DNA from: an uncultured Roseburia sp.
GTDB taxonomy: Bacteria; Bacillota; Clostridia; Lachnospirales; Lachnospiraceae
DNA: 64,000 nucleotides
Assembly (NCBI GenBank): GCA_947652855.1
Contig: CANTEO010000001.1
Coordinates: forward strand, 1-64,000
Reading direction: 5' to 3'
Below, piece by piece: positions 19,724 through 27,592 of this stretch (its first letter is position 1; every line of letters starts with the position of its first letter). Both the position numbers and the translations under genes were made by a program. The notes beneath the pieces are model-generated. The model searched no databases, was not told where the DNA came from, and saw only the letters and a list, made by a program, of their open reading frames with translations.

Positions 19724-20698
19724 ATGAAAAGAAGGACAGGAACGATATGGATTGCGGCGCTGCTCTGTTTTGGCCTGCTTGGCGGGTGCGGGCGCATTGC
19801 CATCATGGGCAGCCTTGGAAGTCAGGATGTGTTTCGCATCGGGGATAAGTACTGTGACCTGACGGAGGCAAAAGTATATCTTGCCAATTACCAGAATATC
19901 TATGGAAAAAGCTATGGGATTGATTTATGGGAGCGAAAGTTTAAAGAGAGGGAATTGAAAGAATACATAAAGGAAGTCTCCCTTTCTGAAATGACGAGGG
20001 TGGCGTGCATGGACTTGCTGGCGGAGGATCAGGGGATTGCCCTCACCAAGGAAGAAAAGCAGGCGGTAAAAGAGGCGGCGGGAGAGTATTACCGTTCGTT
20101 AGGCGAAGCGGAGCTTTCGTATACCGGAGCGTCAGAAGCGGACATTGCCTCAATGTATGAGGATTATGCGCTTGCCCACAAGGTGTACCGTTCCCTGACC
20201 GTGGGCGTGAACGAGGAGGTCAGCGACGATGAGGCCAGGATCATGGAGGCAATGCAGATTTACGTCAAGAAGAAGAAGGAAGTAAGGGAAGTGAAGGCGA
20301 AGCTGGCGGCAGGGGAGGATTTTGCCGCCGTGGCGAGCAACTACAATCAAAAGGCCGAGACGGAGCTTGTCTTTGGCAGGGGGACGCTGCCGGAGAAAGT
20401 GGAGAAGGCGGCGTTTGACCTGGACAATGGCGAGGTTTCCGAATGCGTCGAGGCGGAAGACGGCTTTTACTTTATCAAATGCATCAACAAATTTAACGAG
20501 GAGCTGACGGACGCGAATAAGTCCAATATTGTGGAGACGCGGGAAAAGGCGGCGTTTGACGACGTCTATGAGGAATTTGTGGGAGGCCTTACGTCTAAGC
20601 TGAATGAGGGCGTATGGGAGGATGTGACGCTTGTGACGGATGGCAGCATTACGACAGACGGCTTTTTTGACACGATTGAAGGCGCAATGGAGAAGTGA
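19724..20698 (+). CDS. PrsA/SurA-like peptidyl-prolyl isomerase lipoprotein
   Basis: 324 residues with a lipoprotein signal peptide, lipobox LLGGC, lipidated Cys at about residue 22. The middle is a helical SurA-N/trigger-factor-like chaperone region (about 60-185). A parvulin rotamase domain follows (about 190-265), recognisable from AKLAAGEDFAAVASNYNQ, FGRGTLPEKVEKAAFDLDNGE and ...EDGFYFIKCINK. It is expected to act at the outer face of the membrane in folding secreted proteins. The catalytic residues of this divergent domain were not checked in detail. It lies directly upstream of a LysM-GH18 gene. Confidence 0.85.
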   Translation: MKRRTGTIWIAALLCFGLLGGCGRIAIMGSLGSQDVFRIGDKYCDLTEAKVYLANYQNIYGKSYGIDLWERKFKERELKEYIKEVSLSEMTRVACMDLLAEDQGIALTKEEKQAVKEAAGEYYRSLGEAELSYTGASEADIASMYEDYALAHKVYRSLTVGVNEEVSDDEARIMEAMQIYVKKKKEVREVKAKLAAGEDFAAVASNYNQKAETELVFGRGTLPEKVEKAAFDLDNGEVSECVEAEDGFYFIKCINKFNEELTDANKSNIVETREKAAFDDVYEEFVGGLTSKLNEGVWEDVTLVTDGSITTDGFFDTIEGAMEK

Positions 20699-20731
20699 CC
20701 GGCATATAGTAATAAAAAAACGGGTAGCAGT

Positions 20732-21877
20732 ATGGAAATTTATGTTGTGAAGGCAGGGGATACAGTAGGCGGGATTGCCGCTTCGTTCGGCGTGCCGGCC
20801 GAAAGCGTCATTTACGTCAATCAGCTGTCGTTTCCAGATGCTTTGGCGATTGGCCAGGCGCTTTTGATTCCGACGCGCGGCGCGTCTTCTGATGTCCCTG
20901 CCGCCCGGGTCAATGGGTATGCGTATCCTTATATTGACGACTGGACGTTGCGCCAGACGCTGCCCTACCTTACGGAATTGTCGGTGTTTTCTTATGGCTT
21001 TACGACAGAGGGGACCTTAATCCCTCCGGCCCTGGACGACGCATGGATGATTGAGGCGGCGTATGCATATGGGACGCTGCCGATTTTAACGCTTACGCCG
21101 TTTGGGGAAGACGGTCAGTTTAACAATTACCTGATTCACAGGGTCGTCCAGTCAAAAGAAGCCGCTGCGGATCTGGTGACGGAGCTTACAGAGGCCGTGC
21201 TGGCGAAGGGCTATGCCGGGGTGGACATTGACTTTGAGTATATCCTTGCGGAAGACAGGGATGCGTTCACTTCGTTTGTCTGGCAGGTGGCCGACGCAAT
21301 GCGCAGGATTGGAAAGCAGACGTCTGTGGCGCTGGCGCCCAAGCAGTCCGCGGATCAAAAGGGCCTTTTGTATGAAGGCAAGGATTATCGGGGACTGGGC
21401 GAGGCGGCGGATTATGTGCTTTTGATGACATATGAATGGGGCTATACGTATGGCCCTCCTATGGCGGTCGCGCCGATTTTTCAAGTGAGGAAAGTCGTTG
21501 ATTATGCAGTGACGGAGATTCCCAGGGAGAAAATCCGCCTGGGCATCCCGAATTATGGCTATGACTGGCCGCTGCCTTTTGAGCAGGGCGTGACAAAGGC
21601 CAGGACGATTGGGAATGTGGAGGCGGTGCAGATTGCCGTGTCAAAGGGAGCGGAGATTTTGTTTGATGACCGCGCCATGTCCCCTTATTTTACCTATGCA
21701 GAAGACGGCATTTCCCATGAGGTGTGGTTTGAGGACGTGCGGAGCATGCAGGCGAAGTTTGACTTGATGAAGGAATACGGCTTGAACGGAGCCGGGTACT
21801 GGCAGATTATGCGGCTGTTCCGGGCGAATTGGCTGCTTCTTTCCGGGCAGTTTGAGATTGTGAAGCAGACGGGGTGA
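20732..21877 (+). CDS. LysM-domain glycosyl hydrolase family 18 (YaaH/SleL-like)
   Basis: 381 residues: one LysM domain at residues 1-48 (IYVVKAGDTVGGIAASFGV...), then a GH18 barrel. The catalytic motif is YAGVDIDFEYI (the DxDxE core, with Glu as acid/base) near residue 171. Domain order, length and lack of a signal peptide match the SleL/YaaH spore cortex-lytic N-acetylglucosaminidases, which are deposited in the spore coat. A role in cortex fragment degradation during germination is therefore likely. The ribosome site is weak (GGGTAG). Inverted repeats around 21876-21911 may end the transcript but lack a clear T-run. Confidence 0.88.
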   Translation: MEIYVVKAGDTVGGIAASFGVPAESVIYVNQLSFPDALAIGQALLIPTRGASSDVPAARVNGYAYPYIDDWTLRQTLPYLTELSVFSYGFTTEGTLIPPALDDAWMIEAAYAYGTLPILTLTPFGEDGQFNNYLIHRVVQSKEAAADLVTELTEAVLAKGYAGVDIDFEYILAEDRDAFTSFVWQVADAMRRIGKQTSVALAPKQSADQKGLLYEGKDYRGLGEAADYVLLMTYEWGYTYGPPMAVAPIFQVRKVVDYAVTEIPREKIRLGIPNYGYDWPLPFEQGVTKARTIGNVEAVQIAVSKGAEILFDDRAMSPYFTYAEDGISHEVWFEDVRSMQAKFDLMKEYGLNGAGYWQIMRLFRANWLLLSGQFEIVKQTG

Positions 21878-21963
21878 GCCTGACTGCGCGGCGCGATGTC
21901 AGGGAGTGACAGGCGTGGAAAAGATTTTTTCGATGTATGGGCTGTATTGGAATAGAAATGGAA

Positions 21964-21992
21964 TGGACTTTGCGTACAAGTTGTGATATGCT
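21964..21992 (+). promoter_or_regulatory. Promoter of the 54-residue gene
   Basis: TGGACT (21964-21969), a 17-base spacer and TATGCT (21987-21992) with an extended -10 TG. It closely resembles the promoter of the broken gene at 57715-58011, which has TAGACT, TTGC at the spacer start and TGTGATATACT. Confidence 0.6.
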
Positions 21993-22039
21993 TTTGCTGT
22001 AGCGATGCAGTGGCGGCATAAAGAAAGCGGGTGAAACCT

Positions 22040-22204
22040 ATGTCATTAGAAGAGCAAAAAGAAGTGGCGATTAATAGATACGTAGATTTGATGCGGATAA
22101 AAGCGCATGAGACAGGCGAAAACAAAGAGCTTGAGTATCAAATAAAGGTAGCGAAAGTAAAGCTGGCCAGCTTTGGCATTGATTATTCGGAGCTTGAATT
22201 CTAA
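22040..22204 (+). CDS. 54-residue small protein of unknown function
   Basis: Starts at the ATG at 22040 behind AAAGCGGGTG and encodes MSLEEQKEVAINRYVDLMRI... ending DYSELEF. It is predicted to be soluble, helical and highly charged, with no membrane segment. It has its own promoter (21964-21992) and terminator (22233-22274), forming a self-contained transcription unit between the GH18 and MATE genes. The flanks are inverted copies of one another. The function is unknown. Similar free-standing units in the decayed element at 56-59.8 kb suggest that it belongs to a dispersed family of small genes. Confidence 0.7.
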   Translation: MSLEEQKEVAINRYVDLMRIKAHETGENKELEYQIKVAKVKLASFGIDYSELEF

Positions 22205-22232
22205 AAATATGTGGCTCGTATCACAAAATCCA

Positions 22233-22274
22233 GGCGTAAAGTCCATTGCATTGTTAAGGGCTTTACGCCTTTTT
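22233..22274 (+). terminator. Rho-independent terminator of the 54-residue gene
   Basis: GGCGTAAAG (22233-22241) pairs perfectly with CTTTACGCC (22261-22269), followed by five T. Confidence 0.9.
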
Positions 22275-22287
22275 GATTGACTGGGGC

Positions 22288-22329
22288 AAACACAGGAATG
22301 TTGCTATTTTTCCTGTGTTTTGGTATGAT
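22288..22329 (+). promoter_or_regulatory. MATE gene promoter overlapped by an 11-bp inverted repeat
   Basis: A perfect inverted repeat, AAACACAGGAA (22288-22298) and TTCCTGTGTTT (22310-22320), separated by 11 bases. A promoter TTGCTA (22301-22306), 17-base spacer, TATGAT (22324-22329) sits over it, with the right arm inside the spacer. This fits a repressor operator, and a transcribed hairpin is the alternative. Confidence 0.55.
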
Positions 22330-22364
22330 AGTGGCATTATGGCTAAAAGAGGAGGCATTCGTTT

Positions 22365-23684
22365 ATGGCACAGTCAATCGGGCAGAAATTTACGCCCCTT
22401 TCATTATTGAAATTTACCTTGCCGTCTATGGTGATGATGGTGTTTATGTCGCTTTATATGGTGGTGGACGGCGTGTTCATCTCCCGCTTAGTGGACAGCA
22501 GCGCGCTTTCGGCGGCAAATATCGTGTATCCGGCCGCGAGCGTCTTGATCGCCGTGGGGGTTATGCTTGCGGCGGGCGGGAGCGCGGTTGTGGCGAAGGA
22601 GATGGGGGAAGGGAAGGAGGAGGCGGCGAGGGGGGACTTTACGTTTCTGGTCGTGACGGGGCTTGTGATTTCTGTCCTGTTTACCGTTTTCACGGCTTTT
22701 TTTTGTACGCAGATCTCCTATGCCCTAGGCGCGAGCGACGCCTTGATACAGGATTGCAACGCGTATTTAAAGACGATCATGTATTTTGCCCCGGCTTCTA
22801 TGCTTCAGATGATTTTTCAATCCTTTTTTGTGGCGGCGGGAAAGCCGAATCTGGGGTTGTTGGTCACAGCGCTGGCAGGCGTCGCCAATGCCGTGCTGGA
22901 TTATGCGCTAATGGGCGTAATTGGAATGGGGATTGAGGGCGCGGCCATCGCCACGGGGCTTGGGCAGCTCATTCCGGCTGTTGTGGGGATTTTGTATTTT
23001 GGCTTTGGGAAGGGGACGCTTCGTTTTGTGAGGTTTCGCGCTGATTTTTTGAAACTGGGGCAAGCCTGCTTCAATGGCGCGTCGGAGATGGTGACGAACA
23101 TTTCAAATGCAGTGGTGACGTTTCTTTTTAATGTGATTATGATGCGTCTGGCGGGAGAGCATGGCGTGGCGGCCATTACAATTATTTTGTACGGGCAGTT
23201 TCTGTTCAATTCTCTGTATATGGGATTTTCCATGGGAACCGCCCCGATCATCAGTTATCATTTTGGGGCGCAGAATGAGAAGGAGCTTAAGAATGTGACG
23301 GGCATCTGCCATAAATTTGTCGTTCTGTCTTCTGTCGTGGTGACGGCTCTCTCGTTTTTTCTGGCGGACGCCGTCGCCGCTGTTTTTGTGACGAAGGGCA
23401 GCCCGGTGTATGAAATGGCGGCCCATGGGTTTTTGGTGTTCTCCATTTCGTACCTGTTCAGCGGGTATAATATCTTTACGTCCTCCTATTTCACCGCGCT
23501 CTCTGACGGCAAGACTTCCGCGGTGATTTCATTTGCCAGGACGTTTGTGTGCATCGTCGCGTCGCTTCTTTTGCTGCCGGAGGCGTTGGGGGTCACGGGA
23601 GTTTGGCTTGCGATCCCTGTGGCCGAGCTTGCGTCAGTTGGCCTTTGTATGTTCTGTAAAAAGAAGGGGCCGACGGTCCTGTGA
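22365..23684 (+). CDS. MATE family multidrug efflux transporter
   Basis: 439 residues and about 12 hydrophobic segments, with the MATE pattern FTLPSMVMMVFMSLYMVVDG near the N-terminus, AAGKPNLG in the first half and GMGIEGAAIATGLGQ. It resembles the MepA/DinF side of the family: Na+ or H+ coupled export of cationic drugs or metabolites across the membrane. AAAAGAGGAGG precedes the ATG. It is a single-gene unit between two terminators (22233-22274 and 23854-23879). An inverted repeat in its promoter suggests control by a DNA-binding repressor not found nearby. The substrate cannot be told from sequence. Confidence 0.92.
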   Translation: MAQSIGQKFTPLSLLKFTLPSMVMMVFMSLYMVVDGVFISRLVDSSALSAANIVYPAASVLIAVGVMLAAGGSAVVAKEMGEGKEEAARGDFTFLVVTGLVISVLFTVFTAFFCTQISYALGASDALIQDCNAYLKTIMYFAPASMLQMIFQSFFVAAGKPNLGLLVTALAGVANAVLDYALMGVIGMGIEGAAIATGLGQLIPAVVGILYFGFGKGTLRFVRFRADFLKLGQACFNGASEMVTNISNAVVTFLFNVIMMRLAGEHGVAAITIILYGQFLFNSLYMGFSMGTAPIISYHFGAQNEKELKNVTGICHKFVVLSSVVVTALSFFLADAVAAVFVTKGSPVYEMAAHGFLVFSISYLFSGYNIFTSSYFTALSDGKTSAVISFARTFVCIVASLLLLPEALGVTGVWLAIPVAELASVGLCMFCKKKGPTVL

Positions 23685-23853
23685 ATGGCAATGTTTCCTA
23701 CTGGCCTTTTGAAGAAGAACGTGCGGGGCGAAACATCAATAAAACTAGTAGAATCAGGGCATTCCGCAATTCAGTAAAGGCAAGTTCATAAAGGCGGGAA
23801 GTGGATTTGGCAATATTTGAAAAACAAAATATAAGGCGGGAACGCAGAGGGGA

Positions 23854-23879
23854 AAGGATTGCAGTGCGCAGTCCTTTTT
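23854..23879 (+). terminator. Rho-independent terminator
   Basis: AAGGATTGC (23854-23862) and GCAGTCCTT (23868-23876) with a five-base loop and a T-run to 23879. It lies about 170 bases beyond the MATE stop. The bases between hold no convincing gene. Confidence 0.8.
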
Positions 23880-23995
23880 CGTTGCAGCTATAAAGCAAAA
23901 CCGGAAGGAGGGCATGGAAATATGGCAAATTTAACAAAACCTATTCCATATAAAAACTTTGTATAAGGAAAATATTTTGCAAAATAAAAAAATTA

Positions 23996-24021
23996 TGTAA
24001 CCTTTGAGGATATTATGCGAC
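23996..24021 (+). promoter_or_regulatory. Putative ECF-type autoregulated promoter
   Basis: TGTAACC (23996-24002), 15 bases, CGAC (24018-24021), followed by TATAGAATAG. The layout matches the AAC/CGTC-type promoters of ECF sigma factors. A similar TGTGACC-N16-CGTG followed by TAGAATAG lies before the second sigma gene at 40.4 kb. Confidence 0.5.
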
Positions 24022-24089
24022 TTATAGAATAGACAGGGAGAAACTCTTGCAAGAATGTCCATGTTTCATAAGTTAGACGGAGGTGTATG

Positions 24090-24644
24090 GTGAAAGACAC
24101 AGAAATTATTGATTTATTCTGGGAAAGGGATGAATCAGCGATACAGGAGCTGAGAAGCAAATATTTTGGATACTGCTATAAAATCGCATGGAATCTTTTA
24201 GAAAACCGTGAAGACACGGAGGAATGCCTGAATGATACATGGTTTGCGGCATGGAGGCAGATGCCTCCCCACAGGCCGGATGTACTGTCTGCATTTGTCG
24301 GTAAAATAACGAGAGGGTTTGCAATTGATTCTTTCCGGAAAAGGCAGGCGGCCAAGCGGGGTGTGCCGCATGGGGATGATGTCTGCGGCGAAACGGAGGG
24401 GCTGAATTTTTCCTATATGGTCGACGAGCAGATGGCTGAAAAGGAACTGGTAAGGGTGATAGAGGTGTTTTTATTGAAGCTTCGGGAAGCGGACAGGGAT
24501 ATTTTTATCCGACGGTATTGGTATCTGGATTCTATAAAAGAAATCGCAAAACGGCATGGGGTGACAGAGGGATGCGTGAAGACAAATTTGTGCAGGAACC
24601 GTAAAAAACTTTACCGTATGCTGAAGCAGGAGGTGTTGATTTGA
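24090..24644 (+). CDS. ECF-type RNA polymerase sigma factor
   Basis: About 184 residues with sigma region 2 (ECLNDTWFAAWRQMPPHRPDVLSAFVGKITRG) and region 4 (LDSIKEIAKRHGVTEGCVKTNLCRNRKKL). The GTG at 24090 is preferred over the ATG at 24087: GGAGG ends 6 bases before the GTG, and the resulting start MKDTEIIDLFWERDE aligns with the paralogue at 39809-40369 (MKDHEIVELYWSRSE). The gene overlaps the next one by 4 bases (TTGA), a standard sigma/anti-sigma arrangement. It probably directs its own transcription from 23996-24021 in response to an envelope signal. Confidence 0.92.
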   Translation: MKDTEIIDLFWERDESAIQELRSKYFGYCYKIAWNLLENREDTEECLNDTWFAAWRQMPPHRPDVLSAFVGKITRGFAIDSFRKRQAAKRGVPHGDDVCGETEGLNFSYMVDEQMAEKELVRVIEVFLLKLREADRDIFIRRYWYLDSIKEIAKRHGVTEGCVKTNLCRNRKKLYRMLKQEVLI

Positions 24645-25849
24645 AGCAGGAGTTTGATTTTTTAAGGGAATTTGGGGAAATTGATGAAAGCCTTGTGGAA
24701 AATGCAGGAAGGGAATGGAACAGGAAAAAATATGGCGTATTTCAACTATACAGCAGGAAAATTGCTGGCGTCGCCATTCTTGCAATGATTTGCATTGCGG
24801 CAATGAGCAATTCCAGAGTGCAGGCCGCAGTAAGGGAATTTACTACGAAAATTGGCGAGATATTAGGGTTTGCAAAAGATTTGTCCCCTTATGCAGAAAT
24901 GATTGATCAGACGCAGACGAAAAATGGAATATCCCTGACGTTAAAAGAGGTGATTTTAGACGACCGGGTACTGATGGTATCTGTGCATACAGATTTTGAA
25001 GGGGAAAATGGAGGGGCGCTATGGGTGAATGATGAAAAAACACGCATTAATGGGCAGCGGCATATGGCATACGAGAGCCTGGGATCGGATGGATTGGATA
25101 CGGATACATTCAAGCCGGAATGGGATATGGTTCTGGTACAGGTTTATGAAGACCAGATTTTGCCGAATGGCGATGTGGACGTGCATCTTGTGTTGGAAGG
25201 CGTAAAATGGGAAGAGCTTGGGGATGCGGCTGCCCTGCCGGATGCTTATGAAGAGAAGCCGACAGAATTTATATACGATTTTGTCATCACTTCGGAGGAA
25301 TTGAAAGCGAAGACGGTAAAGCAAAAGCTTGACGTTACGGTTGGCGTATCCAGTGAAGAAAAAAAGAACCTTACGTTGAAGGAGCTTACCATGAACGACT
25401 TGTACTGCCGTATCATAGCAGAAGGAGCCGCATGGGATGACGACTGGCCAAATCAGTATGCGCTGAAGCTCAAAGGAACGGACAGTTTTGGGAATCCTGT
25501 CAGCCTTGAGGGAGGCAGGTTCCTGTCAGAGAATGAAATGCTGTTTGCAACAAACTTTCTGGGAGACTATGAATCGGGTGAGGCAATTGAAGATGATGAG
25601 TTTCAACTGTCTGTCCCAGATAAGGATTGCGGCTATCTGGATCTGCAGCTGTATGAGCGGAAAATGATCTGGGAGGGAGCGGAAGAAATGGAAGAAAACC
25701 TGGATGAAGGGGAAGAAATTTATGAACAGGAGTTAGCCGAAGCGTGGGAAAAATATGCTGAAGACGAAAACTATGGATGGGAACCGGTGGGAGAGCCGTT
25801 CCGTATTGCAATTACACATACAGGAGGGATGACAGATGATGAGAATTAA
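24641..25849 (+). CDS. Membrane anti-sigma factor, DUF4179-like
   Basis: 402 residues from a TTG start that overlaps the sigma stop; AGGAGG lies 8 bases upstream. It has a short cytoplasmic N-terminus (MKQEFDFLREFGEIDESLVENAG...), one membrane helix (about 40-57) and a large acidic extracytoplasmic domain with the DUF4179 pattern (ISLTLKEVILDDRVLMVSVHTD). DUF4179 proteins are typically encoded next to ECF sigma factors and act as anti-sigma factors, so it most likely holds the upstream sigma factor inactive until a signal is sensed outside. The Glu-rich C-terminus is a local feature. Confidence 0.85.
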   Translation: MKQEFDFLREFGEIDESLVENAGREWNRKKYGVFQLYSRKIAGVAILAMICIAAMSNSRVQAAVREFTTKIGEILGFAKDLSPYAEMIDQTQTKNGISLTLKEVILDDRVLMVSVHTDFEGENGGALWVNDEKTRINGQRHMAYESLGSDGLDTDTFKPEWDMVLVQVYEDQILPNGDVDVHLVLEGVKWEELGDAAALPDAYEEKPTEFIYDFVITSEELKAKTVKQKLDVTVGVSSEEKKNLTLKELTMNDLYCRIIAEGAAWDDDWPNQYALKLKGTDSFGNPVSLEGGRFLSENEMLFATNFLGDYESGEAIEDDEFQLSVPDKDCGYLDLQLYERKMIWEGAEEMEENLDEGEEIYEQELAEAWEKYAEDENYGWEPVGEPFRIAITHTGGMTDDEN

Positions 25850-26534
25850 AAAAATGATATTGTGTTTATTGGCAGTGGGCCTGATGGGAAATATGATAAC
25901 GCCTGTATATACAATGGCAAAAGAAAGCCCTGCGTCTTCTGAATTGTACAGCTCCTACGTTCCGGGGGAAGAAAAACCGGAGGAAAATGATATAGCCACA
26001 GAGGATGCGCCGGATTTCAAAGGAACCCAAGTAAAAAGCAAGCCGAAAATCAGCGCAAAGGACCGAAGAAGCATCCAAAAGATGTGCGGTTATTTTTCAG
26101 ATTATCTTGGTTATAGCGTAGGCAGGCAAAAAGCAGGGAAGTCTGTGTCACTGAATTTTAACAAACAGAAAAACCGTAAAAAAGCATTGGGGTTTATGCC
26201 GGATTTGCTATGTGCATGGGGGCTTGAAGATGCAGCGGAGTTTGTTTTTGGAAAAAAGGCGTCTGGAGCCATAACGGCTTATTATGTGGATTGGGGTGAA
26301 AACAAAAACATAATAAAAATAAGAAAAATAGGGGCAAAAGGAGAGAAAAAATACGAGGCGAAATTTGACCTGATTTATTACGACGGTATTAACAATGTAA
26401 AAACAAAGTTTGCAAATGGTGTGTTTTATTTGAAGAAGACAGGCAAAAATGATTTTGTCGTAACAAAATTAGAGGTAAAGAGGGAAATGGGCATTCATTT
26501 CAATATGCAGAAGGAAATATGTGGGCTTTACTAA
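25836..26534 (+). CDS. Exported protein of unknown function
   Basis: 232 residues, overlapping the anti-sigma gene by 14 bases (ATGATG start). A signal peptide (KKMILCLLAVGLMGNMITPVYTMA) leads into a basic, Lys-rich mature protein with the segment CGYFSDYLGYSVGRQ and a beta-rich second half (YYVDWGENKNIIKIRKIG...). No known domain is recognised. Its position inside the sigma/anti-sigma operon suggests an envelope protein controlled by this sigma factor. Only two cysteines remain in the mature part before the C-terminal Cys. Confidence 0.8.
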   Translation: MMRIKKMILCLLAVGLMGNMITPVYTMAKESPASSELYSSYVPGEEKPEENDIATEDAPDFKGTQVKSKPKISAKDRRSIQKMCGYFSDYLGYSVGRQKAGKSVSLNFNKQKNRKKALGFMPDLLCAWGLEDAAEFVFGKKASGAITAYYVDWGENKNIIKIRKIGAKGEKKYEAKFDLIYYDGINNVKTKFANGVFYLKKTGKNDFVVTKLEVKREMGIHFNMQKEICGLY

Positions 26535-26603
26535 TATTTTTAAACAGGAGGGGCAGTGTAAAAATAAAATTTTGTGTAAAAAGCGGGAAGGCGAGGATAT
26601 GAC

Positions 26604-27416
26604 GTGAAAAAGAGATTATACCGCATTATATGTCTGGCCAGCATTATTTTAATTATGCTATGTTCATGCAAAAATCAGGGAAGTTCCGCCGAATTTCTAG
26701 ACAGTGGGACGGTAGAAGATGGGAATGGAAGTGACCCTGCGGGCGCTGTTGATAGCAATGATTCCTTAATGACATTATGCGAACTGCCGGAAAGCGGGGA
26801 AGAAAAAATTGGAAACCGGATTCCGCAGTGGGTATCTGACGCAGAGCAGGCGCTTCCGATGCATGTTATGACATCAACAGACCTTGAAGAATTTAATGAT
26901 TATGCAAAGAAGGTTTTCCCATCATTTTATGATGATGGGTGGACAAAGGAGCAGAGCGACCAGGTTTATCTGGGACAGGGAATCGAAATGCATCATCTTG
27001 ACGATTCGGTAAGAGAATTAAGATCCGTTTATTATCCTGTCATTTTAAACGGAGTGGTTGTCAGCGTACTGGACGTATTTGAGGATTTATCCACGCACGA
27101 AATGACCTGGCAGGCAGGCCCGCAGTTGGCTAACCAGCTAAACGCGCTGATACAGGAGATGGCATCGTATAACACAGAAACTGCTTTGCTGATGGGTTAC
27201 AACCGCAATAATGTCATAGGGATTATCGGGAGTTTTAACGGAAGTGACACAGGGACTGTCTGGAAGAATTATTACATTTTGGATATAGACCATGTGGAGC
27301 ATAAGGAAGTAGATACAAAGCGAATCCCCATGAAGGAGGCAACAAAGGGAATTGTTGTTGACGCGATGGGGCCGCTGTGTACAGAACGGACGGCAAGCTG
27401 GGCGGAAGAACAGTAA
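26604..27416 (+). CDS. Lipoprotein of unknown function
   Basis: 270 residues from a GTG start behind GCGAGGATAT. The lipobox is MLCSC, with a Ser/Gly/Asp-rich linker typical of surface lipoproteins (about 25-60), then an acidic globular domain. The upstream gap of 69 bases has no clear promoter, so it is likely the last gene of the sigma-factor operon. No family is recognised. Segments such as RELRSVYYPVILNGVVVSVLDVFED look like a beta-sheet core. It could be a sensor or an effector of the envelope response. Confidence 0.8.
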   Translation: MKKRLYRIICLASIILIMLCSCKNQGSSAEFLDSGTVEDGNGSDPAGAVDSNDSLMTLCELPESGEEKIGNRIPQWVSDAEQALPMHVMTSTDLEEFNDYAKKVFPSFYDDGWTKEQSDQVYLGQGIEMHHLDDSVRELRSVYYPVILNGVVVSVLDVFEDLSTHEMTWQAGPQLANQLNALIQEMASYNTETALLMGYNRNNVIGIIGSFNGSDTGTVWKNYYILDIDHVEHKEVDTKRIPMKEATKGIVVDAMGPLCTERTASWAEEQ

Positions 27417-27439
27417 TTATTGACGAATCATTTTGCAGC

Positions 27440-27508
27440 CTCCCATACCCTGTCTGTTTTGCTGAATTTCGGAAAACAGACAGTGCGGACACTTTTCCGA
27501 GATGGGAG
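27440..27508. other. Nested hairpins with mutually exclusive arms
   Basis: CTGTCTGTTTT (27450-27460) pairs perfectly with AAAACAGACAG (27473-27483). An outer stem joins CTCCCAT (27440-27446) to ATGGGAG (27502-27508). TCGGAAAA (27469-27476) could instead pair with TTTTCCGA (27492-27499), which would break the inner stem. It lies between convergent genes. Confidence 0.6.
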
Positions 27509-27517
27509 ATTTTATAT

Positions 27518-27562
27518 TGAAAACAGCGATTTTGGAGCAGCCTTCCAAGTCGCTGTTTTTAA
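27518..27562. terminator. Bidirectional terminator between convergent genes
   Basis: AAACAGCGA (27521-27529) and TCGCTGTTT (27550-27558) form the stem. T-runs follow on the plus strand, and TTTTCAAT follows on the minus strand. It serves both the lipoprotein gene and htpG. Confidence 0.8.
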
Positions 27563-27592
27563 TATATGCGGGTGTTTTTTTGTAATCTCGTT

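Larger units (their letters stand above)
21957..22252 (+). repeat. Small-gene unit A bounded by inverted repeats
   Basis: The outer copy at 21957-21974, read on the minus strand, is CGCAAAGTCCATTCCATT. The inner copy at 22235-22252 on the plus strand is CGTAAAGTCCATTGCATT. They match at 16 of 18 positions in inverted orientation and bracket one 54-codon gene. The outer copy overlaps the -35 region and the inner copy forms the first terminator arm. The same architecture occurs at 57.6-58.1 and 58.6-58.9 kb. Confidence 0.65.

Noticed and set aside
23698..23937. 79-codon open frame on the minus strand after the MATE gene
   Set aside because: No convincing ribosome site, low-complexity composition, and it crosses the plus-strand terminator at 23854-23879.
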